From an uncultured Sphingomonadaceae bacterium (lineage in GTDB: Bacteria > Pseudomonadota > Alphaproteobacteria > Sphingomonadales > Sphingomonadaceae): a stretch of 64,000 nucleotides of DNA. Made by a program: the position numbers and the translations under genes. The notes beneath the pieces were generated by a model. The model was not told the origin of the DNA and searched no databases. It worked only from the letters and a program-made list of their open reading frames with translations. Positions 46,345 through 59,802 of this stretch are shown here, piece by piece. Location of the stretch: positions 53,196 through 117,195 of the forward strand of contig CALKJZ010000009.1 of assembly GCA_937995515.1 (NCBI GenBank). The letters are read 5' to 3'. Position 1 is the first letter of the stretch. Every line of letters starts with the position of its first letter.

Positions 46345-47298
46345 ATGGCCATCATCCGGCTCGAAATCCCCTGTGCGCGGCACGAGGCGCATGCCGCAAC
46401 GGCGCGCGAGGATCTGCCTCCGGGCCTCCTGGGGCTGGCCGCCGACGAGGCGGCCGATGGCTGGCGGCTCGTCGGCTGGGCTGAAGCCCCGCCGGCGCCC
46501 GGGCTCCTCGCCGCCTTCCACGCGCTTGCACCCTCGAGCCCCTGCCCGCCCGCCATCTGCCCCGAGCCGCCGCGCGACTGGGCGGCGATCTCCCAGGCCG
46601 GGCTCGATCCCGTCGTGGCCGGCCGCTTCCACCTGCACGACAGCGCGCACCGGCGCGGTATCCCGCCGGGCCGGCTCAGCATCCGGATCGATGCCGGGCT
46701 CGCCTTCGGCACCGGCCACCATGACACCACCCGCGGCTGTCTTGCTTTGCTGTCGGCACTTGCACGCAGGCGTGCGCCGCGGCGCATTCTCGATGTGGGA
46801 ACGGGAACCGGCGTGCTGGCCATCGCAGCCGTGCGGCTCTTCCGGCGGGCCGAGGTGCTGGCCAGCGACATCGATGCGCGGGCCGTCCGGATCGCCGCCG
46901 CCAATGCCCGACAGAATGCCATTGCGCGGCACCGGCTGCGCCCGGTCAGGGCGGCAGGCCTCCTCCACCCGGACCTGCTGGGCCGCGCGCCCTATGATCT
47001 CGTGATGGCCAACATCCTCGCCGGGCCGCTTCTGGGGCTTGCGCCGACGCTTGCGCCGGCCGTGGCACCTGGAGGCCTGCTGCTGCTGGCCGGCCTCCTC
47101 GAACTGCAGCGCCCGCGCCTCGTGGCCGCCATGCGCGCACGCGGGCTCATCCTCCTCGACCGCGGGCGCGGGCCCTGGCCGGTGCTGCTCCTGGCACGCC
47201 CCGCCCGGAGGCCGGGCGCGCGGCCCGGCCCGGGGCCCCTCCTCAGGGCTGCCAGGCGTGGAACGGCGGGAGGGACACGTCGGCCGGACGAAGCCTGA
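46345..47298 (+). CDS. prmA: Ribosomal protein L11 methyltransferase
   Basis: Trimethylates L11, encoded about 11 kb away in this window. The 317 residues contain the substrate-domain marker DAGLAFGTGHHDTTRGCL, the SAM motif ILDVGTGTGVLAIAA and DLVMANILAGPLL. The N-terminal substrate-recognition domain is present but short. The last 30 or so residues are a low-complexity Arg/Pro/Gly tail that most PrmA proteins lack; it may be read-through into GC-rich intergenic DNA. GAAGGA precedes the ATG. Confidence 0.93.
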   Translation: MAIIRLEIPCARHEAHAATAREDLPPGLLGLAADEAADGWRLVGWAEAPPAPGLLAAFHALAPSSPCPPAICPEPPRDWAAISQAGLDPVVAGRFHLHDSAHRRGIPPGRLSIRIDAGLAFGTGHHDTTRGCLALLSALARRRAPRRILDVGTGTGVLAIAAVRLFRRAEVLASDIDARAVRIAAANARQNAIARHRLRPVRAAGLLHPDLLGRAPYDLVMANILAGPLLGLAPTLAPAVAPGGLLLLAGLLELQRPRLVAAMRARGLILLDRGRGPWPVLLLARPARRPGARPGPGPLLRAARRGTAGGTRRPDEA

Positions 47299-47374
47299 CG
47301 ACGCGCTCGTGCCGCCGACGCGGCCGGAGGAACTTCTCCGACCGGAAGCGGGGCTCGGTTCTGAGCATGTGCAT
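47243..47374 (-). CDS. Arg-rich 43-residue ORF with strong ribosome-binding site
   Basis: Begins MHMLRTEPRFRSEKFLRP and ends PPFHAWQP; about a quarter of its residues are Arg. An AAAGGAG sequence with 7-8-base spacing precedes the ATG, one of the best in the window. It lies between ligA and prmA on the minus strand and overlaps the low-complexity prmA 3' end by 56 bp. There is no recognisable family. It could be a real small basic (nucleic-acid-binding or leader) peptide or a chance ORF. Confidence 0.42.
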   Translation of the reverse strand: MHMLRTEPRFRSEKFLRPRRRHERVVRLRPADVSLPPFHAWQP

Positions 47375-47421
47375 CGGTCGTCTCCTTTCGCGGTCGAAAT
47401 CGGAACGATGCACTCGCTTTT

Positions 47422-47457
47422 GCAGGTGCGGCGGTGGCACAGCTGCCATGCACCTGC
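47422..47457. terminator. Nested inverted repeat just downstream of ligA
   Basis: An 8-bp perfect outer stem GCAGGTGC/GCACCTGC (47422-47429 with 47450-47457) encloses an inner TGGCA/TGCCA stem with a 4-base loop. It begins 6 bp past the ligA stop. There is no U-run in the ligA direction, so it would be a factor-assisted terminator or 3' stabiliser, or a leader structure for the 43-residue ORF. Confidence 0.4.
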
Positions 47458-47463
47458 TGCATG

Positions 47464-51830
<4,367 letters not shown>

Positions 51831-51879
51831 ACGCGTCCTCGCACCCGATGGGCCGACCCGGCCCTTCCAAGGCACGAAA

Positions 51880-53373
51880 ATGGTGAACAGTTCAAGCTGC
51901 GGCTCCGCACCCGCCCCCGCATCCGGCCTGCGCGCGGGCCCGGCCGGGGGCCTTGCCCCTCCGGTCGTGCGGTTCGCGCCCTCGCCGACCGGTTTCCTCC
52001 ACATCGGCGGGGCGCGCACGGCGCTGTTCAACTATCTGTTTGCCCGCCGCCACGGCGGCACCTACCTGCTCAGGATCGAGGACACCGACCGCGCGCGCTC
52101 GAGCCAGGCTGCCATCGATGCGATCCTCGAGAGCCTCGCGTGGCTCGACCTGATGCCGGACCAGCCGCCCGTCTTCCAGTCCACCCGGTCCGCCCGCCAC
52201 GCGGAGGTCGCAGCCGCGCTGCTCGAGGCAGGGCATGCCTACCGCTGCTGGATGCAGCCCGAGGAGATCGAGGCTGAGCGCGCCCGCCTGCGCGCCAGCG
52301 GCCGGGGCCAGCGGCTGGAGAGCCCCTGGCGCGATCGCAGCGACGGGCCGGCCGACCGGCCGTTCGTGGTGCGGCTGAAAGCGCCGCGCACGGGCGAGAC
52401 GGTGGTCGACGACCGGGTTCAGGGGCGGATCGTGTTTCCCAACGCCGAGCTCGACGATTTCGTGCTTTTGCGCTCGGACGGCACGCCGACCTACATGCTG
52501 GCCGTGGTGGTCGACGACCACGACATGGGCGTGACACACGTGATTCGCGGCGACGACCATCTGTCCAACACGCCGCGCCAGCTTGCCCTGCTGCGCGCGC
52601 TCGGCTGGCCCGAGCCGGTGCATGCCCATGTGCCGATGATCCACGGCCCCGACGGCGCCAAGCTCTCGAAGCGGCACGGCGCACTGGGTGTCGAGGCCTA
52701 TCGCGAGATGGGCTTTCTGCCCGAGGCGCTCGAGAACTACCTCCTCCGCCTTGGCTGGGCGCATGGCGATACCGAACTTGTCGCGCGCGAGGAGGCGATC
52801 GCGCTCTTCTCGCTGGAGGGGATCGGCCGCTCGCCGGCCCGCTTCGACATGAAGAAGCTCGAAAGCGTGAACCGCCACTATCTCTTGCGCGCCGACAACC
52901 GGCGCCTTGCCGATCTCGTGCTGCCGCGGCTCGCTGCAATCGCCGACCAGCAGAACGCGGCCCGGCACCAGGAGCTGCTGCTTCGCAGCATGGACGAGCT
53001 GAAGGCGCGGGCGAAGGATCTGAACGCGCTGGCCCAATCAGCGGCCTTCCTCGTTCGCGCACGCCCGCTCGACATGGACGCAGCGGCACAAAGGGCGCTA
53101 GACGAGGGGTTGGGGCTGCTCGCCACCATGCGCGACCGGCTCGCCTTGCTCGACCCCTGGTCGCGCGAGGCGCTGGAGCGTGTGGCGCGCGAGGTGGCGG
53201 AGTCGGCCGGGGCGGGGCTCGGGCAGGTGGCAGCGCCGCTTCGCGCCGCGCTCACCGGCCAGGCCGCAAGCCCCAGCGTGTTCGGCATTCTCGAGGTGCT
53301 GGGGCGCGACGAAAGTCTCGGTCGCATTGACGATGCGCTAGCGAGTAAGGTCAACGGGCACGGAAAGGTCTGA
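51880..53373 (+). CDS. gltX: Glutamyl-tRNA synthetase
   Basis: Class I aminoacyl-tRNA synthetase. The 497 residues have the HIGH-like motif in RFAPSPTGFLHIGGARTAL and the KMSKS-like KLSKRHG; also RGDDHLSNTPRQ and the C-terminal anticodon-binding helices. The HIGH motif reads HIGG, which is common in GluRS. The ATG at 51880 gives about 28 residues before the conserved start; a GTG near 51966 would trim them. Confidence 0.96.
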   Translation: MVNSSSCGSAPAPASGLRAGPAGGLAPPVVRFAPSPTGFLHIGGARTALFNYLFARRHGGTYLLRIEDTDRARSSQAAIDAILESLAWLDLMPDQPPVFQSTRSARHAEVAAALLEAGHAYRCWMQPEEIEAERARLRASGRGQRLESPWRDRSDGPADRPFVVRLKAPRTGETVVDDRVQGRIVFPNAELDDFVLLRSDGTPTYMLAVVVDDHDMGVTHVIRGDDHLSNTPRQLALLRALGWPEPVHAHVPMIHGPDGAKLSKRHGALGVEAYREMGFLPEALENYLLRLGWAHGDTELVAREEAIALFSLEGIGRSPARFDMKKLESVNRHYLLRADNRRLADLVLPRLAAIADQQNAARHQELLLRSMDELKARAKDLNALAQSAAFLVRARPLDMDAAAQRALDEGLGLLATMRDRLALLDPWSREALERVAREVAESAGAGLGQVAAPLRAALTGQAASPSVFGILEVLGRDESLGRIDDALASKVNGHGKV

Positions 53374-53376
53374 CAC

Positions 53377-54660
53377 ATGGGCACATCGGCCACCCTCACG
53401 CTGGGCAACCACACCCTCGAACTTCCGGTCATCGAGGGGACGGTGGGCCCCAAGGTCGTGGACGTCAGATCGCTCTATGCCACCACTGGCGCCTTCACCT
53501 ACGACCCCGGCTTCACGTCGACCGCAAGCACCGCCTCGCAGATCACCTACATCGATGGCGACGCGGGCGTGCTGCTACACCGCGGCTATCCGATCGACCA
53601 GCTCGCCGAGCAGTCGACCTTCATGGAGGTCTGCTATCTCCTCCTGAACGGCGATCTGCCGACAGCCGACGAGCTGGCGAAGTTCAACTATCTCATCACG
53701 CGCCACACCATGGTGCACGAGCAGCTGATGAGCTTCTATTCCGGCTTCCGCCGCGACGCGCACCCCATGGCGATCATGTGCGGGGTGGTCGGCGCGCTGT
53801 CCGCCTTCTACCATGATTCGACCGACATCGCCGACCCGCACCAGCGTGTCGTCGCCAGCCACCGGCTGATCGCCAAAATGCCAACCATCGCCGCCATGGC
53901 CTACAAATATGCCATCGGCCAGCCCTTCCTCTATCCGGACAACTCGCTGTCCTACGTCGGCAACTTCCTGCGCATGACGTTCGGGGTCCCGGCCGAGCCC
54001 TATGAGGTGAACCCGGTGATCGAGCGTGCGCTGGACCGGATCTTCATCCTGCACGCCGACCATGAGCAGAACGCCTCGACCTCGACCGTCCGGCTGGCCG
54101 GTTCCTCGGGCGCCAACCCGTTTGCCTGCATCGCGGCGGGGATTGCCTGCCTGTGGGGCCCTGCACACGGCGGCGCCAACGAGGAAGCGCTCAAGATGCT
54201 GCGCGAGATCGGGCGGCCGGAGCGGATCCCGGAATATATCGCCCGCGCCAAGAACAAGAACGACCCATTCCGCCTGATGGGTTTCGGCCACCGGGTCTAC
54301 AAGAACTACGACCCGCGCGCCAAGGTGATGCAGCAGACAGCAGCCGAAGTACTCGACGAGCTCAAGCTCGACAATCCGATCTTCGACGTGGCGCGCGAGC
54401 TCGAACGGATCGCGCTCAGCGACGAGTATTTCATCGAGAAGAAGCTCTATCCGAACGTGGATTTCTACTCGGGCATCATCCTTTCTGCCATTGGCTTTCC
54501 CACCACCATGTTCACTGCCCTGTTTGCGCTCGCACGCACCGTCGGCTGGGTGGCACAGTGGAACGAGATGATTGCCGACCCGGAGCAGAAGATCGGCCGC
54601 CCGCGCCAGCTCTACACCGGCCCGACCCAGCGGGACTATGTGCCGCTCGACCAGCGATGA
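53377..54660 (+). CDS. gltA: Citrate synthase
   Basis: Condenses acetyl-CoA and oxaloacetate, type II hexameric NADH-sensitive family. The 427 residues include [16 protein letters not shown], the catalytic His in [20 protein letters not shown], the second His in [28 protein letters not shown] and the C-terminal Asp/Arg region [14 protein letters not shown]. It starts 3 bp after gltX, so the pair is probably co-transcribed. Confidence 0.98.
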   Translation: MGTSATLTLGNHTLELPVIEGTVGPKVVDVRSLYATTGAFTYDPGFTSTASTASQITYIDGDAGVLLHRGYPIDQLAEQSTFMEVCYLLLNGDLPTADELAKFNYLITRHTMVHEQLMSFYSGFRRDAHPMAIMCGVVGALSAFYHDSTDIADPHQRVVASHRLIAKMPTIAAMAYKYAIGQPFLYPDNSLSYVGNFLRMTFGVPAEPYEVNPVIERALDRIFILHADHEQNASTSTVRLAGSSGANPFACIAAGIACLWGPAHGGANEEALKMLREIGRPERIPEYIARAKNKNDPFRLMGFGHRVYKNYDPRAKVMQQTAAEVLDELKLDNPIFDVARELERIALSDEYFIEKKLYPNVDFYSGIILSAIGFPTTMFTALFALARTVGWVAQWNEMIADPEQKIGRPRQLYTGPTQRDYVPLDQR

Positions 54661-54672
54661 CGGCCGGATAAG

Positions 54673-54695
54673 GCCCGGCCGGCCGGCGGCCGGGC
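54673..54695 (+). terminator. Hairpin downstream of gltA
   Basis: A 9-bp GC-only stem GCCCGGCCG/CGGCCGGGC with a 5-base loop, 12 bp past the gltA stop. No T-run follows, as is usual in very GC-rich genomes. It is a plausible terminator for gltX-gltA. Confidence 0.5.
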
Positions 54696-54886
54696 GGTCC
54701 ACGCGCGCCGCCCGGCACGGCGTCGGGTGCGGCCGGGCCGCTGCTGCCTGAGCCTTGCGGCTGCTGCCGGGCGCGGCCCGCGCCCGTTCCGGTGCCCCGG
54801 CCCTGCCCGCCGGCAACCTCCCGCGCCGGCGCAGGGCGTCTGCCGGGGGCCGGCTCGTGCAGGCGGGCGGCCCCCCATTCGACGGA

Positions 54887-54914
54887 CGACGTCCAACGCA
54901 CGACGTCCAACGCA
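54887..54914. repeat. Two perfect 14-bp tandem copies in the gltA-rplL intergenic region
   Basis: The unit CGACGTCCAACGCA occurs twice head to tail, with a partial third copy (CGACG) running into the following hairpin. The intergenic region 54661-55027 otherwise holds two hairpins and no ORF of note. Confidence 0.75.
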
Positions 54915-54918
54915 CGAC

Positions 54919-54943
54919 GGGGCCCGGCGCTCGGCCGGGCCCC
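54919..54943 (-). terminator. Hairpin downstream of rplJ-rplL
   Basis: A perfect 10-bp stem GGGGCCCGGC/GCCGGGCCCC (extendable by one C-G pair) with a 5-base loop, about 85 bp past the rplL stop on the minus strand. There is no U-tract. It is probably the terminator of the rplJ-rplL unit, facing the gltA hairpin. Confidence 0.5.
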
Positions 54944-55027
54944 GTTCCGGTTGCCGACCGCAAGCTGCAGTCGCAGGCGGCAGCGGCTCCGCGCACCCGC
55001 GCCGCAGGGGCCCGGGCGAGGCTCGGC

Positions 55028-55429
55028 CTACTTCAGCTCGACCGTTGCGCCTGCTTCCTCGAGCTTCTTCTTCAGCTCCTCGGCTTCGGCCTTGGAGACG
55101 CCTTCCTTCACGGCCTTGGGCGCGGATTCGACCAGCGTCTTGGCTTCCGTCAGCCCAAGCCCGGTGATCGCGCGGACTTCCTTGATCACGTTGATCTTCT
55201 TGCCGCCGTCGCTGGTGAGGATCACGTCGAACTCGGTCTTTTCCTCGGCTGCAGGCGCTGCCGCTGCCGCACCGGCTGCCACCGGACCGGCCACTGCCAC
55301 CGCAGCCGCCGCCGACACGCCCCACTTCTCCTCCAGCATCTTTGCCAGTTCGGCTGCCTCGAGGATGGTAAGCGCCGAAAGTTCTTCCACGATTTTTGCG
55401 AGATCCGCCATTGTCTTCACTCCTTGCAA
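55028..55429 (-). CDS. rplL: 50S ribosomal protein L7/L12
   Basis: Ribosomal stalk protein that recruits translation factors. The 133 residues show the N-terminal dimerisation helix ([21 protein letters not shown]), an Ala/Pro hinge and the C-terminal domain KTEFDVIL...[19 protein letters not shown]. The last residues are VELK. It is separated from rplJ by 18 bp. rpoB, which often follows, is not here; gltA converges instead. Confidence 0.98.
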   Translation of the reverse strand: MQGVKTMADLAKIVEELSALTILEAAELAKMLEEKWGVSAAAAVAVAGPVAAGAAAAAPAAEEKTEFDVILTSDGGKKINVIKEVRAITGLGLTEAKTLVESAPKAVKEGVSKAEAEELKKKLEEAGATVELK

Positions 55430-55447
55430 TCCGCAGGCCGGCGCGCG

Positions 55448-55963
55448 TCAGGCGGCCGCCTTGTCTCCATAGGCTGCAAACACCCGCGCCAGCTTGGCAG
55501 CCGGCGCAGTGGCCAGCTGGGCAATCTTGGTCGCAGGCGCCTGGATGAGGCCCACAAGCTTCGCACGCAGCTCGTCGAGCGAGGGGAGTTCGGCAAGCGC
55601 CTTCACCCCTTCGGCATCGAGAAACTGGCCCGGCATCGCCCCGGCCACGATCTCGAAGCGATCGTGGCCCTTTGCGAACTCGACCGCGATTCGCGCCGCG
55701 GCAACCGGGTCGGCCGAGGTGGCAAGCCCGACAGGGCCGACCAGCAGCTGGCCGAGATCCTGATAGGGCGTGCCCTCGAGCGCGATGCGGGCGAGCCGGT
55801 TCTTGGTCACCTTGAACTGCGCGCCCGCGCCCCGCATCCGGCTTCTGAGGTCCGACGCCTGGGCGACGGTGAGCCCGTGGTTGCGCGTGATGATCACAAC
55901 CTGGGTCTCGGAGAAGACCTTCGCGAGATGAGCAACCAGTTCCTTCTTCTGGTTCCGATCCAT
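55448..55963 (-). CDS. rplJ: 50S ribosomal protein L10
   Basis: Stalk base protein that holds L7/L12 dimers and, in most bacteria, represses its own mRNA. The 171 residues start [17 protein letters not shown] and include [16 protein letters not shown] and the C-terminal L12-binding helix. The start has GGAG at a 5-base spacing. It is unusually far (1.4 kb) from rplA. Confidence 0.97.
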   Translation of the reverse strand: MDRNQKKELVAHLAKVFSETQVVIITRNHGLTVAQASDLRSRMRGAGAQFKVTKNRLARIALEGTPYQDLGQLLVGPVGLATSADPVAAARIAVEFAKGHDRFEIVAGAMPGQFLDAEGVKALAELPSLDELRAKLVGLIQAPATKIAQLATAPAAKLARVFAAYGDKAAA

Positions 55964-56150
55964 GCTCACTCCATACACCAGGCGCCCACCCGTTGCCGGG
56001 AAGGCGCCACCTGAGCCAGCGGCCTCGAAACTCCGGGCCGCACGGCCCGCCCGAAAGGGAAGGTCGAAGCGGAGGGCCAAGGCCCACCCGCACGGATCCC
56101 GCAGGACCGCCTGACGGCCCACGGTCAACACATCCCCGTCTCATGCCGGC
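55964..56150 (-). promoter_or_regulatory. Probable structured leader of rplJ-rplL
   Basis: The stretch upstream of rplJ has several perfect short stems: GGGCCG/CGGCCC (56035-56048), GGGCC/GGCCC (56074-56085), and two self-complementary GGCGCC blocks (55981-55986 and 56013-56018) that can pair. The position and folding are consistent with an L10-type autoregulatory leader. I could not match the family consensus by eye. Confidence 0.4.
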
Positions 56151-56269
56151 CCCTCAAGGGCTTAGGCCGCCTCGACCGACGGCACCCGCAATCTCGGACG
56201 GTCTGGCAGGCCATATCCTGCCGCGAGGCGGTGGCCATACAGGATTTTCCCGGCGGGTCAAGGACGGCT

Positions 56270-56880
56270 CTAGCAGCCTTCCGCCCGGTCGCCCCGAATC
56301 ATCTCCTCGAAAGGGCCCGGTTGCGCCGCAAGGACCGGAACGACGGCGCGCACGGGGCCCGCGTCCATCCCGGTTGACGGGCAGGAGAACCGGCCGGTCG
56401 ACTCCTGCGTGTGCCAACGCTTGCGCAAGAGACAGGAGGCGGCCGCCGTGCCAGACGAAGGCCAACGGCCCGGAGCAACCGACCCACCCACCCGATCGCG
56501 GCACCCGGGGGCCGTCGCCCGCCGGATGGCACGGACGGTTCGCGCGAGGACGCATCGGTCTCCCGCCCATTCCCACCACCTCGAGGTCGTTCTCCTCGGG
56601 GGCGTCGGCGCAAAAAAGGCGACCAGCTGCGCTTCCGTGTCGGGGCAAGCCGCCACCGCCCCGAGAACCGCTTCGCGCAGCATGTTGCCGGCCCGCCGGC
56701 ACAGGGGCCTCGCGGTTCGTGAAGCGCCACGGCGGGAGGCTGCTGACCCGCCATCTCTCCCCCGGCTCAGCCGGGCCGGGGCAAAACTGCTTGAGCCCGT
56801 CCGCATCCAGCGCCTCCACGAGGCCGGGCTTTGCGTCTGTGTGCGTCTGTGGCGGACATTGGGCCATGTCCCAAGGCGGG
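56270..56880 (-). pseudogene. Possible decayed gene between rplA and rplJ, unknown family
   Basis: No single frame is convincing, but protein-like stretches with strong third-position GC bias appear successively in two minus-strand frames. These are GLVEALDADGLKQF and WRVSSLPPWRFTNRE, then MLREAVLGAVAACPDTEAQL, then EENDLEVVGMGGRP and FVWHGGRLLSLAQAL, then MDAGPVRAVVPVLAAQPG, ending at a TAG at 56270. This looks like one gene broken by several frameshifts. The family is not recognised. Confidence 0.33.
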
Positions 56881-56989
56881 ACGACCGGGTTCCGCCCGCC
56901 GACCTGCAGGCCTTCGTCGCCAGCCGGCAAGCCCCCGCTGTTCTGACCCTCTGTTCTGTCCTATGTTCTGACCTCGGCCGCACCACCTG

Positions 56990-57371
56990 CGGCGGCGCCT
57001 CGGGTCCGGGCCGATCGACATGGGAATTCCGGGCAACCCGCGCCCGGACATCGAGGGGCGCGTCGCCGAGCGTGCAGCCACCCTCGACCGGCTGGCATTG
57101 ACGGACGGGAACGGCTGGATGGTCTCGGGCAACCTGACCTACCTCGGCTGGGACCGGTTTCCGTGCCGGGAGAGACGGTATCGGCCCGGATGTCCGGCGA
57201 CACCCGGCGCTCCGCGCGGTGCTCTCGCGGCTTGGGCGCCGGATCGACGCCCGGCTCGACCGCCCGGCCGAATGCCCAGCGACCAGCAGGACGCCGGCCG
57301 GGGCTCCTCAGGAATGGCGCGGGGCGGCTGGTCGCAGGAACCGGCCGCCCCTTCGAACCCTCGGCGAAGCG
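56990..57371 (+). other. Gene-poor stretch with a possible plus-strand gene fragment
   Basis: From ATG 57020 the plus strand encodes MGIPGNPRPDIEGRVAERA and DGNGWMVSGNLTYLGWDRF with coding-like codon use for about 50 codons, then degenerates. A neighbouring frame continues with HPALRAVLSRLGRRIDARL. It looks like a frameshifted remnant, or a chance open frame; no intact gene lies between 55964 and 57371. Confidence 0.25.
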
Positions 57372-58067
57372 TCAGGCGCCGACGGTGGCCGGATCGACCT
57401 TCACGCCCGGCCCCATCGAGGAGGACAGGGCGATCTTCTGCAGATACTTGCCCTTGGCGCCCGAGGGCTTGGCCTTGAGGATGGCATCGAGGAAGGCGTC
57501 GAAGTTGGCGCGCAGGTCGCCCTCGGCAAAGCTCGCCTTGCCGATGCCCGAATGGATGATGCCGGCCTTCTCAACCCGGAACTCCACCTGCCCGCCCTTG
57601 GCCGCCTTCACCGCTTCGGCCACGTCCATGGTGACGGTGCCGAGCTTGGGGTTGGGCATCAGCCCCTTCGGGCCGAGCACCTTGCCGAGCCGGCCGACGA
57701 GGCCCATCATGTCGGGGGTTGCGATCACGCGGTCGAAATCGATCTGCCCGGCCTGGACTGTCTCCATCAGGTCCTCGGCGCCCACCACATCGGCCCCAGC
57801 CTCGCGCGCCTCGTCGGCCTTGGCGCCGCGCGCGAAAACGGCCACCCGGACCGGCTTGCCCGTGCCGCTTGGAAGCGTGACCACGCCGCGCACCATCTGG
57901 TCGGCATGGCGCGGATCGACATTGAGGCCGATTGCCACTTCCACCGTCTCGTCGAATCGCGCGGTGGCGTTGCGCTTGACGAGCGCGATGGCCTCGTCGA
58001 GCGGATAGAGGCGTTCGCGGTCGACCGCCTCGGCCAGCAGCTTCTGCCTCTTCGTGAGCTTCGCCAT
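57372..58067 (-). CDS. rplA: 50S ribosomal protein L1
   Basis: L1 stalk protein and translational repressor of its own operon in many bacteria. The 231 residues contain [70 protein letters not shown] (given in part as its key motif GLMPNPK) and [15 protein letters not shown]. It lies 3 bp after rplK. Confidence 0.98.
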   Translation of the reverse strand: MAKLTKRQKLLAEAVDRERLYPLDEAIALVKRNATARFDETVEVAIGLNVDPRHADQMVRGVVTLPSGTGKPVRVAVFARGAKADEAREAGADVVGAEDLMETVQAGQIDFDRVIATPDMMGLVGRLGKVLGPKGLMPNPKLGTVTMDVAEAVKAAKGGQVEFRVEKAGIIHSGIGKASFAEGDLRANFDAFLDAILKAKPSGAKGKYLQKIALSSSMGPGVKVDPATVGA

Positions 58068-58070
58068 GGA

Positions 58071-58502
58071 TCAGCCCTCCACCACTTCGAGGCCCATCGA
58101 GCGGGCCGAGCCCTCGATCGTCTTCATCGCCGCCTCGATGTCGACCGCGTTGAGATCCTTCATCTTCATTTCCGCAATCTCGCGCACCTGCGAGCGCTTG
58201 ACCGTGCCCGCCTTCGTGCGGCCCGGGGTCGCCCCGCCGGACTTGAGCCCCGCGGCCTGCTTCAGCAGGAAGGAGGCCGGCGGCGACTTGGTGACAAAGG
58301 TGAAGCTCTTGTCCGCATAGACGGTGATCACGGTGGGGATCGGCATCCCCTTTTCGAGGCCCTGCGTGGCGGCGTTGAACGCCTTGCAGAACTCCATGAT
58401 GTTCACCTGGCGCTGGCCCAGCGCCGGCCCGATGGGCGGGCTGGGCGTGGCCGAGCCGGCCGGCACCTGCAGCTTGATGAAGGCTGTGATCTTCTTCGCC
58501 AT
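58071..58502 (-). CDS. rplK: 50S ribosomal protein L11
   Basis: Component of the GTPase-associated centre and substrate of PrmA. The 143 residues include [37 protein letters not shown] and the C-terminal rRNA-binding domain ([16 protein letters not shown]). GGAG precedes the ATG. It is the first gene of rplK-rplA, behind nusG by 155 bp. Confidence 0.98.
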   Translation of the reverse strand: MAKKITAFIKLQVPAGSATPSPPIGPALGQRQVNIMEFCKAFNAATQGLEKGMPIPTVITVYADKSFTFVTKSPPASFLLKQAAGLKSGGATPGRTKAGTVKRSQVREIAEMKMKDLNAVDIEAAMKTIEGSARSMGLEVVEG

Positions 58503-58517
58503 TGTTCACTCCAGTCC

Positions 58518-58540
58518 CGTGGGGGTGCACGCCCCCCACG
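58518..58540 (-). promoter_or_regulatory. Hairpin in the rplK 5' leader
   Basis: A perfect 8-bp stem CGTGGGGG/CCCCCACG with a 7-base loop, 15 bp upstream of the rplK ATG and just before its ribosome-binding site. It could be part of an L1-responsive translational operator or a nusG terminator. Position and strength are visible; function is inference. Confidence 0.45.
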
Positions 58541-58657
58541 CCGATGAGCGGTCGTGTGGTCCAAGCGGGCCGGCTGGCGCCATGCCGCCGCCCCTCCCAC
58601 GGATGATCCCGGCGCCCGACCGCGGATACGCCGGCAAACGCTTGGGGTGGCTCGTGC

Positions 58658-59197
58658 CTATTTCGACTTTTCCACCTGCTCGAAATCCAGTTCCACCGGG
58701 GTCGCCCGGCCGAAGATCGAGACCGAGACCTTCACCCGGCCCTTCTCATAGTCGATTTCCTCGACCAGCCCGGTGAACGAGGCGAACGGGCCGTCGAGCA
58801 CCTTGACCGCATCGCCGATCTCGAAGTTCACCTTGCGCCGCGCCTTGGCCGGCTGCGCGGCGACATCGGCCCTGGTGGACAGGATGCGCGCCGCCTCGGC
58901 CTCGCTGATCGGCTGCGGCTTGCCCGAGGCGCCGAGAAACCCGGTGACCTTGGGCGTGTTCTTCACCAGGTGATAGACTTGGTCGTTCATCTCGAGCTTG
59001 GCGAGCACATAGCCGGGGAAGAACTTCCGCTCGGCCTCCACCCGCTTGCCCTTGCGCACCTCGGTGACCTTCTCGGTCGGCACCTCGACCGCCTCGACCA
59101 TGCCCGAGAGCCCCATCCGCGCGGCATCGGAGAGGATCTGGTCCTTCACCTTGTTCTCGAAGCCGGAATAGGCGTGGATGATGTACCAGCGCGCCAT
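58658..59197 (-). CDS. nusG: Transcription termination/antitermination factor NusG
   Basis: Binds RNA polymerase and couples it to Rho or the ribosome. The 179 residues have the NGN domain (ARWYIIHAYSGFENKV, FFPGYVLAKLEM, FLGASGKPQPIS) and a C-terminal KOW domain (GDAVKVLDGPFASFTGLVEEID). It starts 3 bp after secE. Confidence 0.98.
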   Translation of the reverse strand: MARWYIIHAYSGFENKVKDQILSDAARMGLSGMVEAVEVPTEKVTEVRKGKRVEAERKFFPGYVLAKLEMNDQVYHLVKNTPKVTGFLGASGKPQPISEAEAARILSTRADVAAQPAKARRKVNFEIGDAVKVLDGPFASFTGLVEEIDYEKGRVKVSVSIFGRATPVELDFEQVEKSK

Positions 59198-59200
59198 TGC

Positions 59201-59470
59201 TCAGTTCCCCAGCGACAGGAGCAGGCGCACGCCCCGCCCCAGCCCGAAATCCACCGCGAGGAAGAAGAGGGCGAGAATCGTCGTCATGATGAGCACCATG
59301 ACCGTCGTCTGCAGCGTCTCCGACCGGGTCGGCCAGGTCACCTTGGCCATCTCCGCGCGCACCTGGCGCACAAACTCGCCGGGCGTAGGCCTCGGGGCCC
59401 TTGCCGCCGGAGCCTTGCCTGTCGCCGTCGTCGGCTGCTTCGCCACGTCCGCTCCGTCCGCTTCCACCAT
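59201..59470 (-). CDS. secE: Preprotein translocase subunit SecE
   Basis: Essential membrane partner of SecY. The 89 residues have an Ala/Pro-rich N-terminal extension, the signature FVRQVRAEMAKVTWPTRSET, and a single C-terminal transmembrane helix. It lies between tRNA-Trp and nusG, the standard order. Confidence 0.96.
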   Translation of the reverse strand: MVEADGADVAKQPTTATGKAPAARAPRPTPGEFVRQVRAEMAKVTWPTRSETLQTTVMVLIMTTILALFFLAVDFGLGRGVRLLLSLGN

Positions 59471-59546
59471 CAGGGGGCCAGCCCTGCGGCCCCGGTTTCA
59501 CCTGCCCCCCCGGGAGCCGCTGCCGCAGGGCGCGAGGCGCCGCGGC

Positions 59547-59622
59547 TGGCAGGAGTGGAGGGACTCGAACCCCCGGCCCTCGGTTTTGGAGACCGATGCT
59601 CTACCAGCTGAGCTACACTCCT
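59547..59622 (-). tRNA. tRNA-Trp (CCA anticodon)
   Basis: The cloverleaf has acceptor stem AGGAGTG/CACTCCT, D-arm GCTCAGCTGGTAGAGC, anticodon loop CTCCAAA and T-loop GGTTCGAGTCC. The 3' CCA is encoded. It lies directly upstream of secE, a common bacterial arrangement. Confidence 0.96.
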
Positions 59623-59802
59623 ACCCCCGAACCCGCGCCAGGCGCAGGTCCGCGGAAGTCCAGGACGAAGCTGGAGCCCGGGAGCCCTCGCGCATAGCCG
59701 AGGCACTGGCGCTGTGCAAGTGGCACGGGCCGGCGCGCGGTTCAAGGCCGGGCGGGCGCGCCCCGCGCTACCGCTGCAACAAAGCGGTGCTGAGGAAGCG
59801 GT

